Assembly (NCBI GenBank): GCA_027972325.1
Contig: JAPMOS010000129.1
Coordinates: 1-55,000, forward strand
Length of the DNA stretch: 55,000 nucleotides
Origin: Paratrimastix pyriformis
Lineage: Eukaryota > Preaxostyla > Paratrimastigidae
Direction: 5' to 3'
The notes under the pieces are model-generated. The model had not been told where the DNA came from. It saw only the letters and a program-made list of their open reading frames with translations, and searched no databases. Made by a program: the position numbers and the translations under genes. Below, piece after piece: positions 11,162-23,449 of this stretch (positions within the stretch are counted from its first letter, which is position 1; each line of letters starts with the position of its first letter).

Positions 11162-12551
11162 TGAGAGTTCGGAAACCAGGTTAATTTTGGTGGGTTAACC
11201 TGCTTTAACCTGCTTTTTCAGCTTTTTGCTTTTTCGGGCAGCGGTTTCAGCAGGTGCACCATGGTTTTCGGTGAACACCTTGTGTTCAACCACTCGTTGC
11301 ACCTGCTTCTCGCTTACTTTGGAAATAATCGCATGCCCTTTTCGGGCTGGGAAACTTCCTCACGGCATCGGCATGTCGACCCGTCCTCCGGTGGGGAGAC
11401 GTCCCCAAGCGCCCAATTTGCTGCTCTTTGGAGAAGCATTTTGGCAGGATTTTGCTTGGTGAACCTGCTTCGCGGAGGAGCGGCCTCAATGAAGCTGCAC
11501 CTGCTTTTTCGAGAAGCATGTTGTGCCCGCTCCCCATTTTCACGACAGGGGGTCAGAAGAAGGTGGCTGACTACAAGGGGCGCCCATCTGTGAAAGGGCA
11601 CTAGAAACCACTCAAACAACCGGGGCCCCGGGCCTGGGTGGGGTGCCAATGGGATTGGAGGTCCCCTTCATGGCCGCCGTCACCCCGGCCGCTGCTCGTC
11701 CACGCCGTCCACATCTCGGTCCGCTCTTGGCCCCACCTGCCCCCGGTGCCGTTGTCCTCATCGCCTTGTTTCTTGTTTCTCTTATTGCAGCAACGTGACG
11801 ACCGGCGCCCAGGTCATTCCGACGGGCTGGGTCCAGTGTGGCGGCCACAGCCACCACCAAGAGCCGGATGAGGCGGCCCAGGCGGCTGCGGCCCAGGCGG
11901 CTGCGGCCCAGGCGGCTGCGGCCCAGGCGGCTGCGGCCCAGGCGGATGCGGCCCTAAGCGCGGCCACGGCGCGACTGGCCGAGCCGAGCTGGAGGGCGAG
12001 CCGGCCGCGGTGCGGGCGAGGAAGCCGCGACCGAGGCCCACGCGAGCCGGGTGGCTGCCCTGGCGGGCTGGCCCAGGCCCAGGCGTCCCTGGAGGACTCC
12101 CAGGCGGGCGAGCGGGGCCTGCGGGCCGAGGTGAGCACGGCCACGCGGCGCGGGGCGCAGGCCCGGCAGGCGGCCGGCGAGCTGGCCGCCTGCGCCACCG
12201 AGGGTGAGTGCGCCCAGCTGCGGGCGGCCCTGGCCGAGGCCCAGTCCGAGGCGGCGCGTGCACAGTCCGAGGCGGCGCGTGCCCAGTCCGAGGCGCAGGC
12301 GCAGGCGGCGGCGCAGGCCAAGGCGGCGGCCGAGGGTGCCCAGGCAGCGGCGAGCCTGGCCCAGGCGGGCGTGCGCTGGCCTGGCTGCGGGACGCCTGGC
12401 AGATGCAGGGCGAGGAGCTGGCCGGCGGCTTCAACGCCGCCGCTACCGATGTGTCTCAAGTGGGCTACCCTCTCCGAAGCGCGCACCGGGCTGTGGGGTG
12501 ATCAAGAGTGCTCACCCCTTCGTCTTCTGGTATGGTTGTTCGTGGTGCCGG
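11162..12551 (+). repeat. Left inverted arm of the 3.65-kb element
   Basis: This stretch of about 1.39 kb is repeated in reverse complement at 13000-14368. The two arms share the outer word GTTCGGAAACCAGG, the GGCGGCTGCGGCCCA array and the inner word GAAGACGAAGGGTGAGCAC. Small length differences in the Ala-rich array separate them. The central spacer is about 450 bases, so the pair could form a very large hairpin or cruciform. Confidence 0.9.
11795..12480 (+). pseudogene. Captured coiled-coil host gene fragment inside the inverted arm
   Basis: GC-rich coding-like sequence encodes tandem AAAAQ units, then Ala/Glu/Arg heptad-like stretches: LEDSQAGERGLRAEVSTA, then QLRAALAEAQSEAARAQSE and WLRDAWQMQGEELAGGFN. 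At least one internal intron-like gap (GTGAGTGCGCCCAG near 12204) is visible. The mirror copy lies at 13050-13790 on the minus strand. The GC content and coiled-coil signature differ from the A/T-richer element ends, which suggests a host exon cluster picked up by the element. The parent gene is not in this window. Confidence 0.5.
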
Positions 12552-12999
12552 TGGGCGTGACCAGCTACAATGTTTGCTGCACCTGCTGCACCTACTTGGG
12601 TGCACCTGCTGCACCTGTTGCACCTACTTGGTGCACCTGCTGCACCTGGTGCACCTACTTGGGTGCACCTGCTGCACCTGCTGCACCTACTTGGGTGCAC
12701 CTGCTGAACCTGGTGCACCTACTTGGGTGCACCTGCTGCACCTGCTGCACCTACTTTTTCTGCAGCGGGTTAACCTGCTTCGCCGAAAACAGGTTAACTC
12801 CTTCGAAAACCTGCTGCACCTGCTTCTCCAAAACCTGTTTCACCTGCTCTTCCGAAAAGCAGGTTCACCTGGTCCTTTCCGTGGGCCCGCCCCACCTGGG
12901 GAGGAGCTTGCCCGCCCGAGGAGAAGGCGCACCTCAACATGTTGCACCTGGTGCAACCCCTGCTTTGCAAAAAAACAAACAGTTTCCGAACTTCTCAAC
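12552..12999 (+). repeat. Spacer with GCACCTGCTGCACCTACTTGG minisatellite, first copy
   Basis: It begins near GTGGGCGTGACCAGCTACAA and consists largely of tandem GCACCTGCTGCACCTACTTG units. It then has CAGCGGGTTAACCTGCTTCG and ends close to AACAGTTTCCGAACTTC. The same series recurs directly at 14369-14806 with small deletions. The repeats give Cys-, Leu- and Ala-rich open frames that I do not regard as genes. Confidence 0.85.
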
Positions 13000-14368
13000 C
13001 GGCACCACGAACAACCATACCAGAAGACGAAGGGTGAGCACTCTTGATCACCCCACAGCCCGGTGCGCGCTTCGGAGAGGGTAGCCCACTTGGAGACACA
13101 TCGGTAGCGGCGGCGTTGAAGCCGCCGGCCAGCTCCTCGCCCTGCATCTGCCAGGCGTCCCGCAGCCAGGCCAGCGCACGCCCGCCTGGGCCAGGCTCGC
13201 CGCTGCCTGGGCACCCTCGGCCGCCGCCTTGGCCTGCGCCGCCGCCTGCGCCTGCGCCTCGGACTGGGCACGCGCCGCCTCGGACTGTGCACGCGCCGCC
13301 TCGGACTGGGCCTCGGCCAGGGCCGCCCGCAGCTGGGCGCACTCACCTCGGTGGCGCAGGCGGCCAGCTCGCCGGCCGCCTGCCGGGCCTGCGCCCCGCG
13401 CCGCGTGGCCGTGCTCACCTCGGCCCGCAGGCCCCGCTCGCCCGCCTGGGAGTCCTCCAGGGACGCCTGGGCCTGGGCCAGCCCGCCAGGGCAGCCACCC
13501 GGCTCGCGTGGGCCTCGGTCGCGGCTTCGCCCGCACCGCGGCCGGCTCGCCCTCCAGCTCGGCTCGGCCAGTCGCGCCGTGGCCGCGCTTAGGGCCGCAT
13601 CCGCCTGGGCCGCAGCCGCCTGGGCCGCAGCCGCCTGGGCCGCAGCCGCCTGGGCCGCCTGGGCCGCCTCATCCGGCTCTGGTGGTGGCTGTGGCCGCCA
13701 CACTGGACCCAGCCCGTCGGAATGACCTGGGCGCCGGTCGTCACGTTGCTGCAATAAGAGAAACAAGAAACAAGGCGATGAGGACAACGGCACCGGGGGC
13801 AGGTGGGGCCAAGAGCGGACCGAGATGTGGACGGCGTGGACGAGCAGCGGCCGGGGTGACGGCGGCCATGAAGGGGACCCTCCAATCCCATTGGCACCCC
13901 ACTCAGGCCCGGGGCCCCGGTTGTTTGAGTGGTTTCTAGTGCCCTTTCACAGATGGGCGCCCTTGTAGTCAGCCACCTTCTTCTGACCCCTGTCGTGAAA
14001 ATGGGGAGCGGGCACAACATGCTTCTCGAAAAGCAGGTGCAGCTTCATTGAGGCCGCTCCTCCGCGAAGCAGGTTCACCAAGCAAAATCCTGCCAAAATG
14101 CTTCTCCAAAGAGCAGCAAATTGGGCGCTTAGGGACGTCTCCCCCACCGGAGGACGGGTCGACATGCCGATGCCGTGAGAAGTTTCAGCCCCGAAAAGGG
14201 CATGATTATTTCAAAGTAAGCGAGAAGCAGGTGCAACGAGTGGTTGAACACAAGGTGTTCACCGAAAACCATGGTGCACCTGCTGAAACCGCTGCCCGAA
14301 AAAGCAAAAAGCTGAAAAAGCAGGTTAAAGCAGGTTAACCCACCAAAATTAACCTGGTTTCCGAACTT
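13000..14368 (-). repeat. Right inverted arm of the 3.65-kb element
   Basis: Reverse complement of 11162-12551. Its outer end, GGTTTCCGAACTTCA (14354-14368), duplicates the true right terminus of the element at 14793-14806. The arm pair 11162-14368 would therefore form a complete palindromic unit on its own, with the last 438 bases added beyond it. Confidence 0.9.
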
Positions 14369-14806
14369 CAGGTGGGCGTGACCAGCTACAATGTTTGCTG
14401 CACCTGCTGCACCTACTTGGTGCACCTGCTGCCTGTTGCACCTACTTGCGCACCTGCTGCACCTGGTGCACCTACTTGGGTGCACCTACTGCACCTGCTG
14501 CACCTACTTGGGTGCACCTGCTGAACCTGGTGCACCTACGGGTGCACCTGCTGCACCTGCTGCACCTACTTTTTCTGCAGCGGGTTAACCTGCTTCGCCG
14601 AAAACAGGTTAACTCCTTCGAAAACCTGCTGCACCTGCTTCTCCAAAACCTGTTTCACCTGCTCTTCCGAAAGCAGGTTCACCTGGTCCTTTCCGTGGGC
14701 CCGCCCCACCTGGGAGGAGCTTGCCCGCCCGAGGAGAAGGCGCACCTCAACATGTTGCACCTGGTGCAACCCTGCTTTTGCAAAACAAAACAGTTTCCGA
14801 ACTTCA
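14369..14806 (+). repeat. Spacer repeat, second direct copy
   Basis: Direct repeat of 12552-12999. It is preceded by the terminus-like TTTCCGAACTTCA and ends with the same word at the element border. The layout arm - spacer - inverted arm - spacer suggests an inversion or a second insertion into an older arm-spacer unit. Confidence 0.85.
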
Positions 14807-16893
14807 AGACATCGAAAGAGCAAAAAGGAGCAAAAAGGGAGACGACAGGGGAAAGGAGTGGCTCCAGAAGTGCGGAAGAGAGTATAATCAGAGAATGGGA
14901 TCATAAGACCGTCGCGCAAAGGGTTTTCATCAAAGCCGCGCACGTCAACAAGAAACCAGAGAAACAGACCAAAAGGCGCTGCGGAGTACAACTTGGACAG
15001 GGGGAAGTTCCCAATCCTCTCTGATGTTTGATGACGATCGAAACGAACGCGTTGTGTATCACCCTTCTCTGAAAGTTCCTTCGCGTCCCTTCACCCCCGA
15101 TACTTTGAATCGCAACGCCGAACCCACCCTGCGCCCGGGGTCTGACGGACTTCTTGATGATGATACGATGCCATTTTTCAATGCAGGACTGCCTTGCTGC
15201 GCCCCCAATCCCCAGCCTCTTCCCTGGGTTCATCGCAATCATTTTACACTCGTTCAAATCTCGCCAATTCCATTCAGCTCGGTAATAGCCATTCTGGCCA
15301 CCCCGTCGTGGCTCATTCCGAACCACCCGCCACTCTTCTCTCAAAAACCCTACCTATCACTTCTGCGATCCCACTGTATCATCCACAAACTGCACCACTC
15401 CAGACGAATAAGCCGACGATGGCAAAATCCTCCAGCGCCACCAGTATCCCTCCACCTACGGCTGTTCCTCCCCTGCGCCTCCCCGCCGCACAGCCCGCTG
15501 ATGTCGTATAGCCTCCCTGGAGCACTGCTGATTCCGCCAACACGCACCACCGAACCCGGGGCTGTTGGTCAGACTTTAAGCCGGTGCCACGCCGGGGCCA
15601 CTCCCACGACCCCTCGTCGTCCCTCCCCCAATTCCACGGAATCCTCATCTCCCCGGCGGACCCCACCTCAGCTCAACCTGGCCCTTTCCGCAGCATCCAA
15701 TAGTGGCGGCGGCACCTCGCCGGCCAGCGGGGGCGTGTCACCCCGGGGTGGGGGCAGCCCACGCGCCTTCGATGCGGTCCGACCGCGCTCCCCCCCGTCT
15801 GCCTTCCGGGGGGGGCGGCCCCTTGGCCGCGAGACGCCCCTCGGGGAGGTACTGGAGGCTCTGGAGCAAATGCGAGAGGTCCTCATCAGGACCCCAGGTT
15901 GTATCCCTGCGGCGACGGTCATTACAGAGGTTCGCGTGGATGGGAAACCACATCCATCATCAGCCCCAGTCTTTCTCGCCATCCACCTCACCCACCGACC
16001 CGTCGAAAAACAGAGGTTGCAACCCGGAAAATGAAAAACAACGATCAATCAGCCCACCCCTCGTCTCGTTGTTCTGCCTCAGCAGGCACCCTGACGAGGC
16101 TTGCCTGCGATTTTCGGAGCCCCTTCTCATCTTGATCTTCCGGTGGTGCGATGATCCGCCCACCCAACTCATCAGATTGCTGGCGTGCTGGAGCGTCCCG
16201 AGCCGCGGGCCGTTCTGCGGGGCTGCTGGTGCCTGCTGATGGCCCACCCCGAAAATACTGCCATTCTGCACACGGTCAAGACCCTCTACCGTCACTCGAA
16301 CGCCGACGTCAACGACGGGCTCTTCCGGGAGGAGCAGTTGCTGGCGCCCTTGTTGGGGGTGCTGGCTTCGCCCCTGCCCAAATTGATCGAGATCTTCATC
16401 TATGCGGCCGCGACCCTGAAGAACGTTTCCACCAACGAGGGCAACCTGAGGGTCATGATCAAGGCTGGTCCGTCTGCCCACTTGTCGAACATGCGCACCC
16501 ATCTGCGAGTTCCCCACCATGTTAAGCAAAGCACTCATCGCCCATGTCGGGGTCGACCACAATCACACAGGGGCACTGGAGACTGCGTGCGCCTTGCTGC
16601 AGCTGATGCACTCCACCGAGGTGGCCGGGATCGCCCAGGAGCGGGTGACCCAGCTGCTGGCCCAGGCGAGCGCCTTCCTGCGAAATCTCTGCTCGGACTT
16701 GTGTCTTCTGCCCACAGAGCGGACCAATTTGCGCCCCCTTGTGCGCGTCCTGCCCCTGCTGTGGAACTCCTCGCATGCCGATGTCACCTTCAACGGGGCC
16801 CGCATCCTCAGGTTTGTGGGCCTGCGCTAGTTTGATCTGCTCGCGGCTGTTTTTCTGGCGACGTGCGGTTCACGGTTCTTGTCTGTCGTGTCA

Positions 16894-17396
<503 letters not shown>

Positions 17397-18221
17397 CTCT
17401 CTCACCGTTATCCCGCCACGCGTGCAGCAAGCTGTCGCTGCATCAGCCCACCTTGCAGGCGATGGTAGCCGAATGACTATCCCACCCTGCTGCTCCAGCC
17501 CCTCCGCAAGCCCTCCATCGCACCCGTCCGTACAAAGCCACTCATCGTGCAGATGGATGATCTCACCTCAGAAAGTGGCCGCCATCTCACCCTTCTCTCA
17601 CCCCCCCACCAAATGAGGAGTCCAGAAATGATGGCCCGATCCCCAGTTTGTGGATTCGGGCTGGGCAGCGGGCTGAGTCGCACTCATGGTCAAAATGAAA
17701 ATCTCACAGCATCCTTCTCTCGCTCCTCGCAGGGCCTCGTCATCCGGATCTGTTTCGCCATCGCCAATCTGATCGCCGCCAACGAGCTGGCCCGGCATCG
17801 GTTCGGGGAGGCCGGGGCTGTGACTGTCCTCTGCGACCTACTCTCTCGGTGCGCAGACACCTTTCTCGACTCGCTCACTCATCCCCCTGCCGCGACCCCG
17901 GTCGCCGCGCCTGCTCCGACCACCTCGGCCCTGTCTGGCGGCCTGCTGGATGCCCGTCCGCGTGGCGGTCCCGGATTCGCCGACGACAGCAGTCCGGGGG
18001 ACGTACTCGTCAAGGTGGTGCGGGTCCTGGCAAACCTCGCCATCAACCCCCAACTCGGCCGCCAGCTGGCCGGGTCGGACGTGGTCCTGCACACCGTGTG
18101 CCGGCTCCTGGGTCCGGCGGCGCACTCGGCTTTCACATGGTGGCACTTGCATGTCTCGGCTGCCTCGTGGTGATGGCTTGCCGAGCTGTGTTGGTCTTGT
18201 GCCTTTTGAAGTGGCCTGGCG

Positions 18222-18255
18222 ATCATCATCATCATCATCATCATCCAGATCATCC

Positions 18256-18334
<79 letters not shown>

Positions 18335-18335
18335 T
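18222..18335. repeat. (ATC)n array in ARMC2-A intron 6
   Basis: A short ATC tract shared with copy B (44742-44853), followed in both copies by CTGACGCCGCGACGG. The C-run about 50 bases downstream is 14 bases here and roughly twice that in copy B. Confidence 0.95.
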
Positions 18336-18994
18336 GACGCCGCGACGGCCACCCGGGGCCCTCGACTCGCCCCACATACCCCTGAGCACCCCCCCCCCCC
18401 CCCACGCACTCGTTTGGGCATCCGCGTCGCCGGGGACGACAGGTTCCGTTTTCGAGGCTGCTACGGGCGCAAATTGGCCACGAGCCACTTGCTGTGGACG
18501 TTTATAACTGAGTGGGGACCCTGGCACGGACACACCCAGCATCATCATCACAGCTTTCTCGCCCACCGTGCAGAGGACTGCCCTGTGGAGCGGCACGAGG
18601 AACTCGTCCTGAATTTGACCGCCCTCGCCAGCAATCTGTCCTACCATCAATGCCCCGAGAATCGTTTCCTCAGCCCGGGACCTCGACTTGCCTCCCGTCT
18701 GCGATGCTGACTGGGCTTGCATGCGCCCCAATCGCCCGTCGTTGCCTCACCATCATCTCTTCCATCCCCTTCCCTCCTGCCCATCCCCCTCCCCTCCCCT
18801 CCCTCCCTCCCCTCCCCCCCTCACCACCTCCCTCCCTCCCCTCCCACACTAGTTCTTGTGAGTGGGTTGACACATCCTAATCCCGAGCTCATTGCCGAGA
18901 CAGCCCGAGTCTACGCGAACCTCTGCAGAATCGAAACCCACAGGACCATGCTCAGGGCCATGAAGGGTCCGTCTTCTCTGTTCTGTGCCCGTGT

Positions 18995-19092
18995 GCGTGG
19001 TGTGTGTGTCTGTGTGTGTCTGTGTGTGTCTGTGTGTGTCTGTGTGTGTCTGTGTGTGTCTGTGTGTGTCTGTGTGTGTCTGTGTGTGTGTG
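18995..19092. repeat. (TGTGTGTC)n array in ARMC2-A intron 8
   Basis: An array of the octamer TGTGTGTC, with about ten units. The paralogous array in copy B (45521-45692) is built of the hexamer TGTGTC with many more units. The unit itself has changed between the copies. Confidence 0.9.
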
Positions 19093-20093
19093 GGGGAAGG
19101 CTGTTCATCCGAAAAAGTTCCCATACACAGACCCGACGTCCAACTCCCAGTTTTTCCCATCTCGGATCATCATTTCTGTTTCGTTTTGAAGAAGAGCCGG
19201 AATAATGTTTGCTCCAGGGCGAAGAGGACCGTCACAGCAACACGATCACAGCGGTCCGAATGTCCACAACAGGAGCTCTTGTACAGGATCCCTTTTGCAC
19301 ATGGGTGCTGTCTCTCCTTTACTTTTTCCTCGATGTTCTAACAGGCCTCACATCCCCTATGGATAGTGCTGGACATGTGCATGTTGCTGCTGATGCACTC
19401 GGACCCCGAGGTGCTCGAGGCCGTTGCGGGGATCGTGATCAACTACGCCCTGGCAGCGGCCTTTTTGGTCAAAGAAGGCGTCTTGACACGGTCCGGTTGC
19501 AATCACCCTGTTATTGCCAGAACAAATTGCAGGGGGGGTTCCCCTGGGCTCAATACTGTGACGAAAGGTCTAATCCACAGGCAACGCGGTAAGTTGGTTG
19601 AATCAGACCCTTTTCGTTGGGCATACGAAGAAAATGTCCGGCGTGCAAGCATCGGAAATGGGCAAGCAATATGTTTCACCCAGTCACGAGCCAGGCAGCG
19701 GGCAAGAGCAGGTGAGCACAACACACGCGCACACCCGCACACCCGCGCAAAGAGGGAAGAGAGACACCGCAAGAAATGTAGGCACAGTCCACGAGGGAAG
19801 CGCCATAGTCAAGCAGTGTCCACCAAGCCAACATACGCAAGCAGGCGGCAGCGAACAAGGGTCAGTCAACGGCAAAGCGCTCAGGCCATAGCAGGTCACT
19901 TAAGCTAAACGCGAGAATTTCGCTTAAAAATGAAAACGTGATACATGAAATCAAATCGCGGTTTCAAGCGCGGAATCGAACCCATATGGGTCCTGGACAA
20001 CCCATAAAAACTCCGCGCGATTTTCTATGGGCGGTTCGGCCGGGGTGATAGCCACTTGCTTGTGCTAAACGCGATCTACGTAACATGACGGAT

Positions 20094-20940
20094 CCTGATC
20101 GCGGTGTCATCGCGGTGGCCGATCTGGCTTGCGGAAACCCCGGCCCCATGGTGGGGGCCCCCTGGGCGCGTATCGGGGTTCCATCCCCGCCGGTTATGGG
20201 ACGGGTAATAGCCGCACAAGTTTGTATAGGCCGAAAACGCGTTTTGCCCCGAAACGACCCCAGGGAAATTTTTGCGAGGGTGCACTCCAGGTACTCGAAT
20301 GACGCTCCACCACCACCCCGATCGAGTGGCTACCTCAGATTTTGAAAATTCAAATTTTGAATTCGGGGTATGGTCGACCGCGTCAATCACAAGTCATACA
20401 ACGCTCCGGAGGCCGTCCTGATCGCGGTGTCATCGCGGTGGCCGATCTAGCTTGCGGAAACCCCGGCCCCATGGCGGGGGCCCCCTGGGCGCGTATCGGG
20501 GTTCCATCCCCGCCGGTTATGGGACGGGTAATAGCCGCACAAGTTTGTATAGGCCGAAAACGCGTTTTGCCCCGAAACGACCCCAGGAAAATTTTTGCGA
20601 GGGTGCACTCCAGGTACTCGAATGACGCTCCACCACCACCCCGATCGAGTGGCTACCTCAGATTTTGAAAATTCAAATTTTGAATTCGGGGTATGGTCGA
20701 CCGCGTCAATCACAAGTCATACAACGCTCCGGAGGCCGTCCTGATCGCGGTGTCATCGCGGTGGCCGATCTAGCTTGCGGAAACCCCGGCCCCATGGCGG
20801 GGGCCCCCTGGGCGCGTATCGGGGTTCCATCCCCGCCGGTTATGGGACGGGTAATAGCCGCACAAGTTTGTATAGGCCGAAAACGCGTTTTGCCCCGAAA
20901 CGACCCCAGGAAAATTTTGCGAGGGTGCACTCGAATGACG
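20094..20940 (+). repeat. Three tandem copies of a 323-base unit near the left end of the 6.2-kb element
   Basis: The word TCCTGATCGCGGTGTCATCG begins at 20094, 20417 and 20740, giving an exact 323-base period. The first two units are almost identical. The third is shortened near its end (AAAATTTTGCGAGGG, then GCACTCGAATGACG). Each unit contains TTCAAATTTTGAATTC-like palindromic sequence. Subterminal tandem repeats like these often bind transposase in TIR elements; that role is inferred here. Confidence 0.95.
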
Positions 20941-20959
20941 ACTCAGATTTTGATAATTC

Positions 20960-22150
20960 AAATTCAAGAATTTAATCGGGGTCGGGTCGACCGTTCCTCC
21001 CACCCGGCCCCTTGGTCCCTTTTCCCGCCCTCTGCCCTGGCCCCCTGGCCTCTGCCCTTCGGCCTGGCCTTGAACATCTGGCTGGTCCCATGGCCCCTCG
21101 CCTTCGGGCCCGGCCCCAGCCCGCCAGCCCTGGCCTGTGTCTGTGTGCGCGTGACATCCGTCTTGTTTCAGTGTGCGCCCATTCTATTCCAAGAACACCT
21201 CCAGCGTTATGGGGGCGGGGGGGTGAGGGGAGGTGAGGGAGGTGAGGGGAGGTGAGGGAGAGAGGCGAGGGGTGTGGCACTGGGGTCCGTGCCATCCCGG
21301 TCGGCCCCACCGGGGAGCCGCCGCGGTCGCCCGTCCTGGGGTGGGAGCCACCACGAGAGAGAGACAGGAGCTTCCTGTAGGGGAGGGTGGGCCGGACAGG
21401 GCCCTCCACAGCGGACGGTCAGCCGAAAATTGTCCCGCCGTGGTGGCTGATGGGAAGTGGAGGTGGATGGATGGGAGGGCGGTGGACAGATGGGAGGGTG
21501 GATGGATGGCTGGCGGTGGAGGGGTGGCTGTGGATGTGGATGGATGGGAAGGGACGGATGGGAGAGGTGGGAGGTGGAGGTGGACGGGGCAGGTGGGGCC
21601 CGCTGGATGGGTGTGAGCGGAGAGAGCACTAGGGGAGGAGAGTAGGCGAGGGGAGGAGATGGGGGAAAGCACGGAGGGACGGGTGATGGAGAGCATGGGA
21701 GAGGACGGGTGGGGTGAGGAGAGCATGAGAGAGTGAAGGAGGGTGAGGGCGAGTAGGGGAGAGTGAGCACCGCCGGATGTTCGCGTTCTGCTGCCAACCA
21801 GCCGCGCACGCCCACGGCGCCGCGTGCGGAACAAAGTGGATGGGTGGGGCGAGGGGACGAATTGGTGGTGGCGGAGGAGGAGGAAAAAAGAAGAGGAGTG
21901 GTACTACCGACCAGTGGCGAAGACATCCACAGGAGGGTGTGGGTCGGTGCGGTAGTCGTTTGGCGCGTAGGGCATTGTGTGTGTGTGTGTGTGGGGGGTG
22001 TTGAGGTCTGCAGGGTGACGTCGGCAGGAGGTGAGGTAGACAGGGGTCTGAGGTGGACAGGCAGGAGGGTGAGATCGACGGCAGGTGGGCTACATGGGTG
22101 ATGTGCAGGGGGGTCGAAAGGGGGTCTTGGGATCCAGACCGGAGGACGAT
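20960..22150. other. GC-rich interior of the 6.2-kb element, no gene recognised
   Basis: 21000-21130 is C-rich. 21210-21770 is strongly purine-rich on the plus strand, with GGGAGGTGAGGG and GATGGATGG words, including a 60-base stretch of imperfect GGATGGATGG-like repeats. A (GT)n run lies at about 21976-21992. Open frames here are by-products of the composition bias. Confidence 0.6.
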
Positions 22151-22158
22151 GACCAGGA

Positions 22159-23275
22159 TGAGCCGCTCAGTGGACGGCCCACGGGACGAGCCCCCTGCGG
22201 ACGGCAGCCCCTTTGGCCCGCTGCGGGAGCGGATCGTCGAGCTGTGCCGCTACGACCCCAGCCACATCCTCATGGCCTACGCCCGGCTGAGCCACGCCCA
22301 GCTGCACGCCCAGCTGCACGCCCTGACCGAGGGCTGCCTGGGCCTCTTCGACGGCTGGATGCGCCGCCAGGCCGCCTGGGCCACCGACTCGGTCCGCGCC
22401 CTTCTTGCCTCCCCCACGACCTCACACGATCCCCCCGGCCTGTCTTCACCTCCCGGCCTGTCTTCATCTCCGCCTCCCGCTCTGCACTGGTGCCCCAGAT
22501 CTCCCTGCGAGCCTGGCCTGCCTTCCCGGGCACGAGCCCGGCGATGCCCTACATGGCGGCGCTGCGGGTGGGCTGCCCGTGCCCCGCGAAGCCCTCGAGG
22601 TGTCCACTGTGCACGACATCGACCTGGTCCGACCGCCGTCCCTCCCGCCGTCCCGTCCCCCGCCCCTCCCGCCCCGCCGTCCCCCACCCGCTCACCTGCT
22701 CGCTGTCTCGCCTCCATCTCTCGCGTCCGCTGGGCCCAGGACCCGACCCTGAGCGAGCTGGCCCACCGCTGGTCATCGATGCGGACCAGTGCCCCGTGGT
22801 CGACCCCGCCACGGGCCTCCTGCGCCGCGACGAGACCAAGCCCCTGACCATCCAGCCCGTGGTCCGTGGTCCCCCCGCCCGCCACCACATCCTTCCCCGC
22901 CACCACATCCTCCCCCGCCACCACATCCTCCCCCGCCGCCGCCCGCCGCCCGCCGCCACCGTCTTCATGCCGTCGTGCCGCCCCGCTCACCACCTCACTC
23001 TGTGCCAGGTTCGCGCGGTGCGGGCCGCTCCGCGTGCCTCTGGCCTCGGCCGACCCTGCGGTGGCCCTGCCAGCCGTGGCCCTGGTGGCCGAGGCGGCCC
23101 GCTGGCGTCGATCAGCCCCCTCGACGCCCGCCGGCTGCTGGAGACGGTCACACGCGCCGCGTCGACGTCAGTTTCCTTGTGCCCATGGCCCTCATGCGAC
23201 ATGCTGCGCAGCTTCGGACGTGGCCACTGCGCCTGCGCTGCGTGGCGCTGGGCTCCACCACCGCATGAGGACCGT
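22159..23275 (+). pseudogene. Host-like exon fragments carried inside the 6.2-kb element
   Basis: A start near 22159 opens MSRSVDGPRDEPPADGSPFG, continuing with IVELCRYDPSHILMAYARLS and LHALTEGCLGLFDGWMRRQA to about 22400, then a C/T-rich intron-like gap. Later pieces are PVPREALEVSTVHDIDLV (about 22575-22630), IDADQCPVVDPATGLLRRDE (about 22775-22840) and SISPLDARRLLETVTRAAST (about 23110-23170). Strong GC bias at third positions and intron-like separators suggest a captured host gene. I do not recognise it. It could also encode an element protein. Confidence 0.45.
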
Positions 23276-23449
23276 CCCCGTCCGCTAGAGAATGCAACGT
23301 GCCCTTCCTGGGAGTTCTCTCTAAGTGCTGGACGTGGCCCCATGGCATGACTGCAGTCAGAGCTCCGCGAAACACGGCCCGTCGGGAAGGTCCGGAGAGC
23401 GTTCCGGAACGGGCTCCCTTTCTGTTGGGCAGCGGCTGAGTGGTGTTTC

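Larger units (their letters stand above)
11162..14806. mobile_element. 3.65-kb inverted-repeat DNA element with 3-bp target duplication
   Basis: Copy B reads GGTGAGACAGACATCGAAAG across the site (41769-41788). Copy A opens after GGTGAGACAGA and closes before AGACATCGAAAG, so AGA (11159-11161 and 14807-14809) is duplicated. The ends are inverted: TGAGAGTTCGGAAAC on the left, and the reverse of GTTTCCGAACTTCA on the right. Inside are two long inverted arms and a spacer segment present twice as direct copies. I see no transposase. A 3-bp duplication fits CACTA/EnSpm or PIF/Harbinger types, and the many copies of CACCTGCTG-like words recall CACTA subterminal repeats, but the superfamily is undecided. 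It lies about 220 bases upstream of the ARMC2-A start. Confidence 0.8.

Noticed and set aside
12510-13050. Cys-rich open frames that look like a metallothionein or secreted Cys-rich peptide
   Set aside because: They are produced by the GCACCTGCTGCACCTACTTGG repeat and lie inside the transposon spacer. Frames differ between the two spacer copies.
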